DNA of 64,000 nucleotides from Argentina anserina (GCF_933775445.1 NC_065873.1:4712001-4776000), one strand, 5' to 3'. Counted from the stretch's first letter, positions 1-11,827 are shown. Notes: generated from the letters alone by a model not told the origin. Translations and numbers: made by a program.

Positions 1-3000
1 TTGATACAATCATGAAAGCTGAACTCTGGGGTTTATGTAAGCGGCCTCTTATTTTAGCTGCTTATCTGCGAAGACCCTATTCTGTGCCACTACCTGGGAC
101 ATCTCAGCGGGCCATGTCTAGTTGCTGAAACTGCAGATCACTTGACAAGCTCGAACATCGACACTAGTCAAGCCCACTGAATCTCCTCTGATGTTGAAGC
201 TAAAACAGCCAGCAAGAAAGAATTACCACAAGCCAGATATTTGTATTATCATTGCTGCCTGCCGTTTTTGAAGCTTCTTTACGGTGTACAACAAAGACGA
301 GGAAAGTGTATTCCTTGACAATTGACCATTGTAATATTTTGTACCATAAGCAAAGTTCACTTTGAAAACTGGCCAATCATATTACAACTCCAGTATAATG
401 TGTGTACAGGGTGTACCTCAGTGCCAACAAAGAAATAAATAACAAAACAAAAGAGGCTAACTTACACAATCTTTTAAGTAGAACGTCCTTCATAAACCTA
501 ATCAGTACATTCTGATTCGAGCTCAACAAAGCTATTGAAACCCATAGATACCTGAGCTAAGCTTGACAGGTCATCTTCTAGAATCTTTCAGAACTACTGT
601 CCGAGAACAACAGTGTTTTAGTAGTCTATTAATATTTAATAACCTGTAAGAATAACACTTCATATACTGTCCATTGCTGCACAAAGCCACAAAGAAAAAG
701 GATCATAAGGAATGAGTTCTTCATGATATTAGCTACAAACGAGTAGAACCTGGCGAACAACAAAACGAAAGCATGAAAGCCTACTAGAAACTTAAGCAAC
801 TCTCATCTGAATAGGAGAAACAACATAATATTTCTTTTGAAGAGGTATGCTCCACTGCAAGTGGCATCAAAATTTTATATTCTTAGTCAGATAATTCATC
901 AACTCAAACCTTTTAGTGACATAAGTTGGTCAAGTTAGAAGAATTCAATAGTTTAAGCATTTGAGAGTAACAATCTTGCATTGTTGCATATGGTTTTGTA
1001 ATATCAGCAGGCATGTTGTGAAATCATATCTCATTGAAGACGACGGCACACCAAATTCCTAGTTCACTCGCAAATCCGACTCATCAGACTTGAATTTTAG
1101 ACCCATCAAGCATTGCTCAGCATTTAATATACCAGTAAAATAAAGACCATTAGCAGTGTTCATGCATTTGGATAGTACTTACACATGAAGTTCATGAAGG
1201 TATATTTAACGTTAGTTTTCAATTTATAGATGAAAAAGATAAAAAATTTCATAATATTGGAAAACTATAAAAGAGGTTGATTTCTGATGACTCAAATAGA
1301 GCTTAACCAGCACAAATTTGGAACATTATTCATAAGTCGATTGTCATCGTTTCCTAGAGACGGCATGACCTACCCACCACAAATCACCATATTTTCTATG
1401 AATGAGCTTCCTTAGAATCATTTATGTCTATAGGGACATCTGCTCCGCTGCTACTATGGAGTTGCTCATACTCTATACTATAGACCGGTCTCTTGGAATG
1501 CATTTTCCAGCAAACTTCAGGCATATACATACTGTTAGTATCAAAATCCCATTACTATCTTGCAAGTTGGCCAATGTCCCTTGCCCTCATTTTGACTTCC
1601 TTGACCTACAAATTATTGATGATCCAAGCATATTAATTATTATCACTGCTACCGTCGAGAAGACTGATATCACAACCCTTTGAAACAAACTTAAGAACCC
1701 AGAGCATTAATCCCATGTTCATAACCAGCAACCAGTGCAAAGCACATGTGCTGCGGGAAGAATACTTTGGCAAATACAGTGAAAAATAAGATGAACAGCA
1801 GTTAATGTGTTTAACTTTGGAAAAAGGGCAGTTCAATGGGTACCAAAACTTGACTTTAAAGTTACTAGGGCGTTTGAGAAAATACGATCTGATAGCATAC
1901 AGCATCAACCAAGAAGGGTGAGGGAAAAGCCAGGTACTATGTGCCCAGTGAATGTGCCATCCTAAACTTGTCTCCACATATCAGGCTTTCTGGTACATGG
2001 TCTGTATATGCTCAACACACAATCTCCAGATAGACCTTATATACACACTAAACAATCGCAGCGGCACTGAACACTAAAAGAAGAAAAATGTACATTCTAA
2101 TATTTCAAGGCATTTGCTTCATGATGCATTCCAGACTTATAGTTGCACAAGACGACAGTCAGCTATGAGTGACACTGCAAACTATGGATATCTTAAAGGA
2201 CCTAAACGAAGGTGTCACCCCATGAAGATGATGAAAGGTGTACTGTAGCTTTCAACTGTGAAGACCATTGAATGCAGTTGTTTGGATTCCAGACTGATCA
2301 AATTTAATACAATCTCATTATAACTTGCTTTCCCTTTGAAGCATGCAGGACTATCCTTGGTATTTGATATTTTAAATGTACCGAGTCTTCAACAGTGTCA
2401 GGCCTATAGGAGTGCATTCAGTGGAGAGTGAAATGGTTTCAATATATGAGTGTGGCAACTAAGATGTTCCCACTTGCTCAAAATATTTCAGTATCTTGTG
2501 GGCTAATTAAAACACTAGTATAATGATGGTAAAAGTCGTAAGATTTCTAGTATATTACCTGGCCACAAAATGATGCACCAAAGATGTTCCCACATTTTCA
2601 AAATATTTCAGTATCTTGCACTAGGTTAAAGCCGAACCTCTTAGCACCTGAAGAAAGAAAAGACAAAAACATAAAAACTTAAAGCTTGGGAGCATTATCG
2701 ATGAAAAAACTGGACAATTAAGAAAGCTGAAATAAAAATGACGCCAATGACTGCATTTTTAATATCATGCTAATGCTCATCCTTTCTTTTATTTTTTTAT
2801 TTATTGTTGGAAATGTTAGGATTCCCCTGTATGTTTCAGGTAAAACACTCTGGGGGCAATTAGAGATTTAGAGACCATAATTACCATTGAACTAGTTTAG
2901 TTTCATGTCATAATTAACTTGATTCAGTCATGTCATTTTAATACACTTATTTTTGAAGTAGTTATGTGTTAAGAGTTAGAACTATGTGTCGAAATCTATA

Positions 3001-3150
3001 AAAGTTATCTAGCTACAGTTAAATAGCAAAACACATTTACTGCACAAAATGGAAGATTCTCCAGCTGTAATTATATTGGCAACTCTATTGTCATTGTGGA
3101 GATAATTGCATTATTTTAATCAATGTCAATCATATAACAACTCAAGTGGT
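1..3150. repeat. Segmental duplication block, copy A (3' flank of PPR gene A)
   Basis: This stretch matches 28512-31925 in direct orientation, starting with the same ttgatacaatcatgaaagct at base 1 and base 28512. Reading the two side by side I estimate roughly 90% identity, with many small indels. One large indel stands out: about 290 bp present near 30330-30620 is missing here near 1777. No convincing coding exon is visible; the open frames are short and not shared between the copies. The block probably continues left of the window. It lies downstream of the minus-strand PPR gene. Confidence 0.85.
340..610. repeat. Internal repeat related to PPR 3' flank
   Basis: About 250 bp here resemble 3110-3350, sharing runs such as gatagatacctgag and gtgccaacaaag in the same order. 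The corresponding parts of copy B (28850-29130 and 31900-32110) carry the same two versions. The PPR 3' flank was therefore internally duplicated before the large block was duplicated. No function is visible. Confidence 0.6.
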
Positions 3151-3408
3151 CTTTAAAAAAAAAAACTCAAGTGTAATGTGTGCACATGGTGTAGCTCAGT
3201 TGCCAACAAAGAGATAAAGAACTAAAACAGAATAGGTTATATGACACTACAGTACTACGTTCTTCATTAACTCAATCAATTCATTCTGAATGTGATAGAT
3301 ACCTGAGATGAGTTTGCCAAGCCGTAACAAAGTATCTACCAGAACTATAATTTGGTTTGAAAAAAAAAAAACACTTTCATGAGATGACAAATCACGGAGA
3401 AAGAGACT

Positions 3409-5280
3409 TCATGAATCACCCTTTCTGAGAAATTCCTCAACATTCTCAATGCCCTCAATCAGATAGTAATATGTGCTGGCATCGGGAGTAATCCCTCTGC
3501 CCTCCATTTCTTTAAGGAGTTCTTGAGCAAGATCACCTCCTTGGTTTTTGCATAGACCTTTGATAAGAGCATTGTACGTTAAAAGTGTAGGATTAAAACC
3601 TATACTCAACATCTCATCTCGAACTTTAAAGGCATCATCCATATCACCACGTTTACTATGTCCACTAATGAGGGTGTTGTAACTAATGAAATCAGGCTTA
3701 ATTCCCCTTCTCTTCATCACATCCAGAAGTTCCCGAGCTTCTTCAACTTTCCCTTCCCTGCAGCGCCCTTGCATCAGGGTATTGTAAGTCACTTCATCTG
3801 GATGAACTTTCATCTTATCCATCTCACTCAATAGCGAAAATGCACGCCCCATATTCCCATTAGCACAATGACCATCAATCAAGGCATTGAACATCACGAG
3901 ATCCGGCAGAACACCCTTACGCTGTATCTTCGCAAACAAGTCATCCGCCTCGTTCATCCTCTTCCTCTTACTCAAAACATAAATAAGCGACGTATAAGTT
4001 TCCTTGGTGGGCTCTATCCCCTTCGTCAACATTTCATCGTGAAAAAAAAACGCCTTCTTTGCATTGCCAGACCTGCAATAGCCATTAATCAAAATATTAT
4101 ACGTAATGGCATCAGGAACCATTCCCTTCTCTTCCATTTCCCTAACCATACCCTCAGCCTCACTCACCCTACCTTGCATAAACAACTCATGAACCAACAA
4201 ATTGTAAGTCGCCACAGTCGGCATTCTCCCCTCCTTCACCATCTCATCTCTATAACTGAACGCCCTGTCCAGATCACCCTTATTGCAATAACCATCAATC
4301 AAAGTGTTATAAGTAACAGCACTCGGAACCATCCCAATCTCCAGCATTTCCTCTAAAATACCAGACGCTTCGTCGAGCCTTCTCTCCCTACACATCCCAC
4401 TAATAAGCAATCCATACGTGTATGAATCCGGCTCGACTCCTCTCCTTTTCATATCACTCAAAATCAACTGCGCCCCTCCGACTCTGCCTCTCTTACAAAA
4501 CCCATGAATGAGAGTATTGTAAGTAACAACACTAGGCTTCACTCCGAAAACCTCCATCAACCCGAGAAACTCCTTGGCCTTCTTAAGCTTGCCTTGTTTA
4601 CACAGCACATTGATCATGATATTAAAAGTACAAACACTCGACTTGATCCCCAACCTAAACATCTCAGCATACAAAACCCACGCCCTCTCGGTCCGGTTCA
4701 TCTTCGAAAACAAGCTCAACAGCTCATTACATGTCTTCGTCTTCGGAGCTACATTCTCGCCCGTCATGAACCTAAAGCATTCAAATGCATCATCGGCCCT
4801 CTTCAGTTCACAGCAAGCACTCACCAGGGAGTCCAAGACGGCGCCGGCGCCGCTTGGGGGAGACAGACGCAGTCTGGCACGGTCCAGCGAGTCGAAAACG
4901 TCGCGAATCGGAGCGATGTGAAGGAGGTGTTTGAGGAGGTCGGTGGAGGGCTTTGGGGAGGGGAGGGAGGCGAGGATGGCGGCGGCGAGGCATTGGGTGT
5001 GGGTGTCGAGGCGGCGGAGGTCGAAATGGGAGGCGAATTGGTGGACGAGGTGGGGGGATTGGTGGAGGGAGAGGAGGGTTTGGGAGATAAGAGAGGAGGG
5101 GAGGTTGCACGGGAGGTGTTCGATGAAATGCCACTGAGAGGATTTGATGGAGTTGACGAGGGAGTCGTGGGTGATGGGTTGGGGGAGAGAAGAGAAAGGA
5201 GATTGGGTTGTTGTGGGGAAGATGGAGATGAGGGTTTTGGGTTTAAGGGTCTGAGGGTTTAGGAGTCTCTGGAGTTTCAT
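3409..5280 (-). CDS. P-class pentatricopeptide repeat protein, copy A
   Basis: This is an intronless 623-residue protein. P-class PPR proteins bind organellar RNA sequence-specifically and support its stability, splicing or translation. The first ~150 residues are low-repeat and begin with a Lys/Arg- and Ser/Thr-rich stretch compatible with an organelle-targeting presequence. From about residue 150, some 13-14 tandem 35-residue motifs follow, recognisable by the recurring helix A pattern VTYNTLI.G.C and a Pro-Asp or Pro-Ser at motif ends. There is no E or DYW editing domain. The last motif is followed by a short tail. From memory it resembles the mitochondrial PPR At2g15630 of Arabidopsis (similar length), which I cannot verify here. 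It is almost identical to copy B at 32163-34034: I count three base differences and one residue change (Phe versus Val in G.NPTLLTYN). Homology upstream of the ATG ends after about 35 bp, so the promoter differs from copy B. Confidence 0.93.
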   Translation of the reverse strand: MKLQRLLNPQTLKPKTLISIFPTTTQSPFSSLPQPITHDSLVNSIKSSQWHFIEHLPCNLPSSLISQTLLSLHQSPHLVHQFASHFDLRRLDTHTQCLAAAILASLPSPKPSTDLLKHLLHIAPIRDVFDSLDRARLRLSPPSGAGAVLDSLVSACCELKRADDAFECFRFMTGENVAPKTKTCNELLSLFSKMNRTERAWVLYAEMFRLGIKSSVCTFNIMINVLCKQGKLKKAKEFLGLMEVFGVKPSVVTYNTLIHGFCKRGRVGGAQLILSDMKRRGVEPDSYTYGLLISGMCRERRLDEASGILEEMLEIGMVPSAVTYNTLIDGYCNKGDLDRAFSYRDEMVKEGRMPTVATYNLLVHELFMQGRVSEAEGMVREMEEKGMVPDAITYNILINGYCRSGNAKKAFFFHDEMLTKGIEPTKETYTSLIYVLSKRKRMNEADDLFAKIQRKGVLPDLVMFNALIDGHCANGNMGRAFSLLSEMDKMKVHPDEVTYNTLMQGRCREGKVEEARELLDVMKRRGIKPDFISYNTLISGHSKRGDMDDAFKVRDEMLSIGFNPTLLTYNALIKGLCKNQGGDLAQELLKEMEGRGITPDASTYYYLIEGIENVEEFLRKGDS

Positions 5281-5956
5281 CCTCGGCTGAGGGAGAAACT
5301 TGGGGGTTGTGATTTTTGTGAAATGTGATTTGATTTAGCACGAAGGGTGTTGTGGTAAATTGCCCATGTCCTCTGTTACTTGAAATTGTTGAAAATCATT
5401 GGTCGGTTTGTGTTTATCATGAGTTTTCTGGGAAACGAAGTTTTCGTGTCCTGACTTTATGAGTAAAACAGCATTTTCTCAAAAAATGATGGAACCAAAG
5501 CAATTCTAATTTTGTTGCATGAAATATAATTTTCTTTACCTTGCGAGTTTGTAACATTTGTTTCTTCTGCTGACTTTGGCTTCCAGATGATAGATATTTG
5601 GGGTTTTCCCTTCGCATTCTTTGTACATGTAATTGTTTACTGAAAATTCAATATACTTCCGCCTTAAAATGGTCTGCTTCATAACTTGATTAATAATTTT
5701 AAATTTTAAATCACTTGGAAGAAGTCAAATCACACAGAAATAATCAAAATCTCACTTGGTCAATCATCCGTGAGTTTTTCTGAAAAATAGAATATGGTCC
5801 AATGCAGCGTGAAGTCGTTAACTCATATGCGGGTTGAATTTGTAAGGAAAATGGGGTAATATTGCAAATATAAATAATAAATTAAATTTCGAAATAAAAT
5901 ATAAATTGAAAAATAATTATGCGAGAATAAAAATACATAAGTAAGAAAATTGAAAG
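5281..5956. other. 5' region of PPR copy A, no gene seen
   Basis: Only the first ~35 bp upstream of the start codon match copy B; beyond that the sequence is unrelated. I see no clear TATA box on the minus strand close to the gene. No coding exon or structural RNA is visible. Confidence 0.5.
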
Positions 5957-6739
5957 TGATAGCTCAACCACTTTTGAACAAACAGGAGGAGAAATTAAAA
6001 GTCGAGTTTTGTGTATCACACACTGTCCTTAAGACAATTACACCACCTCTACTGGTGAAAAGACTAAATGACGCTAGTCTCCCAGGATACAATGACTTAC
6101 AAATACTTAAAGTTGCACTGCTACAAGAATACTAGCAAATTGGAATGAACCATTTCTATCACTAGAACAAGGAACTTTAGAGAGAGGAGAGAGTAGTGTT
6201 TGGGATCTCGAGTTATGATTCTAAATCTCTTTGTGAATCGGATTATCTGAATGAAGAAATAGGTTGCTATTTATAGAGAGGAAATCTGATCACTAAATGA
6301 ATTGTCATGAATTCATAAATGAATTTCTTATCATAAGTTACAGCGGTTACGCAATGAATTTTCATACATTACGACCGTTACCTCAATGAATTTCATTTCG
6401 TACGTACGTTATGATTGTTACACAAAATGAATTTGACAGTTATAAAATTCAATCTCATTAAACATGTCATTATAGAATTTAATCTTATTGAATCTGACGT
6501 TACAAATTCAAAGTTACTTAGTCGTTACACATTACAAAATTCAAACAGTTTTGACGTTTTGAGTGATAATTTCTTATTCACATCATAACCAATTTAAACA
6601 GATAAATACATGATTTTGTAGCTCTCACACCATAGAACACAAGTTATATTTATCATTATGAATCTGAAGTGCGTCCACTTAAGTTCTATTAATTAAATTA
6701 ACTTAGAATAAATAGCAATATTCACTATTTTTCCAACAG
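5957..6739 (-). mobile_element. Solo LTR, copia-like, minus orientation
   Basis: Read on the minus strand, the sequence starts TGTTGGAAAAATAG at 6739, as many copia LTRs do. It contains a TATA-like ctataaatag (about 6268-6277) and ends near ...gagctatca at 5957. No coding domain adjoins it, so it is probably a solo LTR. The left border is approximate, and I did not find a matching 5 bp target duplication. Confidence 0.5.
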
Positions 6740-7830
6740 AATTTCGGCGTTTTCTCTGACACCAACATCAAAAGCTATATGTCCATAAGCCCTCATTAGT
6801 GATACGCACACTGTAATAACCCGATTTTTTTGGTTCAATTTCTATGAATTCGTAGAAATTTATAAACTTGGTAAATTTAATAAATCACTTTTTCTCGCTT
6901 CACGACGATGTCGAATCGAAAATGGAATCGTATTCGGAAAACAAAACTGGAAAAACGTTACGTTTCCGCGACGCGAGAATCGACTTTTACTCAGTCGCTC
7001 ATTTCCGAAAACTTCCTTCACGAAAGTTGTAGAACTCATCGATACGATTTCGTGGACATGTCACGCGTTCTAATCGGACTTCGTATGTGAAATTTATTAA
7101 CGACTGAAGTTAGTTTCCGATTTTGGAAAAGGGTATCAAAACCAATTTTGGAAACCCTTATGGCCTCATTCTCTCTCGTTCACCCGCAGCCCTCCCCCCT
7201 CTCTCACCCCGACCCCTCTCTCTTTCTACATCGCCTCTGGTGATCTCCACGTCCCCGGCCTCTGTGGCCCTCACCGCCTGTCTCAAAGGCACCACGCGGT
7301 CCTCAGCAGCAAACCCTAACCTCGACATGCCGCCACGCGTCGCATCGGAGCACAACCAACAACACGAAGATCCTGTAGAAACCGCCGCCGTCCATGCTTC
7401 TCCTTCAGCGACGCCAGGGCACGAGGCTAGCACTTCTCCACCGCTCCTCACCCCCGGTACCACCTGCGATCAGAGTGGGACTCGAGATCGCACCGCTCCT
7501 CATCCTCCAAGAAATCGAGCACAGTCGGTGCAAGCCTCTCCGACGACATTCCGGTGATTCCAAAGTGCAATCTAGGTAAGTTTTGATTTAATTTATGGTG
7601 TAGATGGATTGTAGATGAAATTTGGGTTGATTTGGAGGAGTTTCGGAGAAGGAGGAGGGTAGGTGTGTACCGCCGACTAGGGCGGCGTGTGAGGCAATGT
7701 GAGGGAGGCAGGAGACGGCCTTAAGCTGTGGAAGGAAAGAGGGGAAGAAAAATGAAGGATTTTAGGCGGCGGTGGGTGAGCTACGTGGGGCCGATGCGCT
7801 GTCACTGTGGACGGCGCGTGACCCTGCACT

Positions 7831-7890
7831 GTTGCCGGAGGTGGCACGTGACCCCGCACGGTTGCCGGAGGTGGCACGTGACCCCGCTCA
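7831..7890. repeat. 30 bp tandem repeat in GC-rich part of LTR
   Basis: Two adjacent 30 bp units start gttgccggaggtggcacgtg at 7831 and 7861. A degenerate half unit precedes them from about 7811. Each contains a CACGTG palindrome, the core of the plant G-box. Confidence 0.8.
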
Positions 7891-8100
7891 CCGCCACGTG
7901 CGGCGGCGCGTGAACAGTGTTTTCCAAACAGTAATTTTTGTTAAAAATAATTTATGTACGATAAATGTAAAAAGTAATTTTGTACGGTAAAAGTAAATTT
8001 AAATCAATTTACGTACAGTAATTGTAAAAGTAATTTTTTGAAAAATAAATCGATAATTAGTATTTACTGAAATAGTATTTACGATGGATTAGTTTATATA

Positions 8101-8230
8101 CGAAAAGTAATACGTAAATAGTACGTATATGGAAAGTAATACGTAAACAGTATGTATATGAACAGTAATAAGTAAACAATATGTATATGAACAGTAATAC
8201 GCGAATAGTATTTGCGTGAACAGTAATTTC
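8101..8230. repeat. AT-rich ~30 bp tandem repeat in LTR
   Basis: About four degenerate units built around gtaatacgtaaacagtatgt follow one another. They lie inside the large solo LTR. Confidence 0.7.
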
Positions 8231-9412
8231 GTAAAAACTGAAAAATTGCTGAATAGTAAAACATTAGTATTGTTTCGGCATTTGAGGTTTTACATAACGT
8301 TTCTAATCACATCTTATCTAATCTAGATGATCGACGAAACAAGTAAGGATTTGCTTTCGGAATTGTGGAAAATTACGCTCGGAAAAATAAGGTGAGTAAA
8401 TCTCACTATGACGAGTCTACCCTTAGTGGTGATTCAGAGTTACACTTATTTTAAAAAATCGAATTATGATATAGTGGGTTGTGTATGTGTATAAATGGTC
8501 AAATCGATACATATATATGAGTTGTTATATTATGTTCTGTCATACTTCTATTTCCAAATGAGCTATTGATAGCAATGATATGTGAGGAATGTATTGTACG
8601 TGGTTTTAACTTGAGTTATGTTAAAACGTTTGCTGTCTTCGAACCTGTCTACGGACGTGTTGGCATGTCGGAACCTAGCCTTGGCCGGGCGACGGTTACG
8701 ATTCAGGTAGAGCTCTAATATGTCTGCCGGTGTACTGCATGAGGGGTAACAGATGGGTTACCAGGTTGTGAGTACCCATATTTTTGGGATTATTGGGTGA
8801 CATATAGGTTGCCCAATGCCCGGCGGTGTACTGCATGAGGGGTAACGGATGAGTATCTGGGTCTCATGAGTACCCGTATTATAAATGTAATTGGGTAAAC
8901 AGATGGGTTGTCTGATTTCTCATGAGCGCTTATATTTTCAGATATTATTGGACAACCAAATAGGCCGTCCTTTGACTCATGAGTACATTTATAATTAGAT
9001 GTTTCAGTATTTACTCTCGTATTACTATGCATGTTATTTTGTTGTTTTACTCATACGAGCTACAAAGCTTACCGGATTTGTGTTTGCAATCCCGGTGCAC
9101 CTATTCGATGGTGTAGGTGATAGTTCCGCAGGTGTGGATTAGCAGAAATCGATGGAGTACTCTGAAGACTTCGAAGTTGCCTTATTTTATTTTGTGGGGA
9201 GGATTGAGAGGATTTTACATTTCCATTTGATATAATGCTTGAATTATAAATTTGGTTTGTAATAATCAATTCTATGAACTCAGTAACGATCCGCTATGAC
9301 GATAAAATGATTTCAATTTATTGAGATTGTTTTAGATTTTTTTCATGGCTTCGATTTTTGAGTTTCATACTTCAAATTTCGGAGTTGTGACACACACAAA
9401 ACCTACAACTAA

Positions 9413-10271
9413 GGACTGAAAAATCGAAATTATTGCCGATATTTCGGCAATAATTTCGTTTTTTCGCCTAAGGATATATTATTCATATACCATTTTAATT
9501 TCGTCCGATATTTTCAAAATTTCCCGATATATCGCGATAGAATTTTCCGACTAAAACAACACTCCACCACATGTCGTCACTACAAATTAAAATTCAAACA
9601 TGCTTTTGAGGGAAATCGAACCCCTAACCATGTGGTTAGGCACTCAATGACCTTACCATCTCAACCAAATCATGTTATTATTTTTCTATGCAATTATTAT
9701 GATATATACCATCTTACAAATAAAATTTGATAAATTGTCTAATCCCAACTAATTAGTTTCTTTTTTCCTTCCTTATTATTCAACTACAAGTCAATTGTTA
9801 GCTAATTTTTAATTTCTTTCCTTTGTTAACTTTACTATACTATAAATACATAAAAAGATGTAATGCATTGTTGCATCACTACTATTTCATTTGTTGTTCT
9901 TAAGATTTTTCTTTCACTTACCTACTGTCATATAAATTGATGATGGATTTATGAGAGAAGCTCAACAATGCATTATTCACTATATTCTTTTCAAGTTAAT
10001 TAGATGTTTATACTTTAAAATCAATTTTTACGAATTCTTGATGGTTGTTTCATCTCAAATCACTACAATTCCTTATAGACTAAAAGTTACACAATATTTT
10101 TTTATGAAATATAGTAGACAATTTATTAAAGAAACATCTCTCAAAATTACATCCAAAATTTCCGTGTTTTTATTTAAATTTCCATCAATTTTCTCAATTA
10201 TTTTTCAAGATCGATATTTTCCCAATATATCCGTCGAAATTTCCATTTTTCGAACCCTCGATATTTCCTTG
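9413..10271. mobile_element. Non-autonomous DNA element with 11 bp flanking repeat (MULE-like)
   Basis: The 859 bp interval is bounded by an exact direct repeat CCTACAACTAA at 9402-9412 and 10272-10282, the size expected for a Mutator-type (9-11 bp) insertion. Both ends carry loosely inverted motifs around GAAAAAT.GAAATTT. The interior is AT-rich without a transposase frame and contains a tRNA-like stretch. The class assignment is inference from the duplication length. Confidence 0.5.
9598..9676 (-). repeat. tRNA-like sequence (pseudo-tRNA or SINE head)
   Basis: On the minus strand this reads as a tRNA-like fold. An A-box-like tggttgagatggt is followed by a hairpin CCTAACC-acat-GGTTAGG in the anticodon-arm position. 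Next comes a T arm AGGGG-ttcgatt-TCCCT containing the B-box core GGTTCGA. The outer ends AACATG and CATGTT can pair. The anticodon loop lacks the usual U33 and no CCA-ready end is evident, so this is a pseudogene or a tRNA-derived SINE piece and not a working tRNA. Confidence 0.5.
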
Positions 10272-10282
10272 CCTACAACTAA

Positions 10283-11827
10283 TGACCTCAAACTAAGCCT
10301 ATAGAATTCCTTCAAACAAAAGTACATGTCGCCTAAGACCTCAAATGGCAACACCAGAATTAAGGAGACATAGTTTTCACTTTTTAATCAAAGGTTAAGG
10401 ACAAGAGGAAAGAATCTAAGTGAGCCCATCGTCCGTTAGATGATCGTCCACAATCTAGAGAAATTATTGGACCGCAACTCCACAGTCCATAATTCCACAC
10501 GACTCTTCCACCCTCATATACCACCGAGCCAATTATGAGGTAAACATAACGACACCACTCTAATCAAAAGTTGTTTTTACTTGCTTTGTTGTGTATTTAC
10601 AGATTTCCGAACTGAAAATCTTGCGGATTGATCATGTCTATTAGATTAGATCTCAAACTCATTGTACTTCCACTTAAGTGAATGAAGTAATCTTTGATAA
10701 AAAAACGTTGTTAGCTAGATGGTAGAGATCAAAGTTATAAAACATGTTTAGTCAAGTTATTATTTGTTAAGTTATAAAGCATGTTTGTTCGAGTTTTTTT
10801 TTGATAATGCACATGTTTGTTCGATTGTTAGCTAGTTAGATGGTAGAGAAGAGTAGAGCTAGTTCATGCATTTGGCAGTACTGATGAGCTATAATTTTTC
10901 AACTTCAATTTACAATATAAAAATAAATAAACTAACCATCAATTACGAAAAGATTGAGCAACGATCAGGTGATCGTTGATAATAATTTATGTTTATTAAG
11001 ATAAGGACCTGTCACCAAACAGAGGATTAGATTCTTAATCAAAGACGTAAGCAAGGGATTGAGCATCTGAATATGATGGGACGGATCTTAGTGTATCATA
11101 CCCTGGGATGTAGCCCAGAGAACTTTGCTCACTTTTTTCTAATTTTATAGCTTAATTAACCTAAACCTCAAATACTATAGATAATTAGCCCAGTCAATAG
11201 TTGTAAACTCTCTTCATAAATTAAGTAAATCAGCACTCGAAAGAAGAAAATAATGAATTGTAATTTCTTTTATTATTAATTTAGTATAGTCAACCTGATC
11301 AATCAGGGGCCAATCAAATCTTTAGTTGATTATATCCTATCTTTCACAATTAAATCTTTGTACTTTTGATTAAGCCGGTTCTTTAATTTATTTTTTCCTC
11401 TCTTCGTAATCGATATGTCCTTATTTTAATTAGTTGATTTTGAATTGTATGAAATTTGATCATTTAATGACTCATATAGTTTGAAATTTTAACAACTGAA
11501 AGTTTACCCAGTCTACTTTAAAATCATGTCTCCGTCTCTGAATATCGATTTGTTTTCACACTGAAAGGTGAGTTCATACTTCATAATAAAAGTAACTTAT
11601 TAAGACTAACACCGGGAATACTTCATGGAAGGTACGAGGAAATTGCTTTGAAAGTTTGAATAATTGAATGCCAAATGAATAGGGCAAAAAATTACACGTA
11701 GTGGTTGGTTCTAACTAATTTGTTAATCCGGAACACAGTGAACGTACTACTCGATTAGTTTCGCTGAAGGTGCAAGTAACTGCTTTGCATATTGTCAAAC
11801 CCTGAGGCTTAACTACTGTATCCTAAG
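10283..11827. other. Intergenic DNA upstream of the TNL gene
   Basis: AT-rich sequence with no recognisable exon, RNA gene or element border. It presumably includes the distal promoter of the TNL gene. Confidence 0.5.

Larger units (their letters stand above)
6812..9392 (+). mobile_element. Large solo LTR (2.58 kb) with CACAC target duplication
   Basis: The element begins TGTAATAACCCGA and ends GAGTTGTGACA. It is flanked by the direct 5 bp repeat CACAC at 6807-6811 and 9393-9397, which is the expected mark of LTR-retrotransposon integration. No gag, protease, integrase or reverse transcriptase reading frame is present, so it is best read as a solo LTR or a non-autonomous element. The middle (about 7120-7920) is GC-rich with short meaningless frames. 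A diverged copy in inverted orientation lies at 26230-28400. Confidence 0.75.

Noticed and set aside
3868..5262. Long plus-strand reading frames opposite PPR copy A (also 32622-34016 opposite copy B)
   Set aside because: They mirror the PPR codons on the other strand, have unnatural composition and no family resemblance.
7123..7913. Pro/Ser- and Arg-rich frames in the GC-rich part of the large LTR
   Set aside because: Open only because of GC-rich sequence; overlapping frames on both strands and no recognisable domain.
9598..9676. Functional tRNA gene
   Set aside because: Anticodon loop and acceptor are irregular and it lies inside a transposon-like element; kept only as a tRNA-like repeat.
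9951..10304. 117-residue plus-strand frame
   Set aside because: AT-rich chance frame within the MULE-like element, full of Ile/Phe/Lys, with no known domain.
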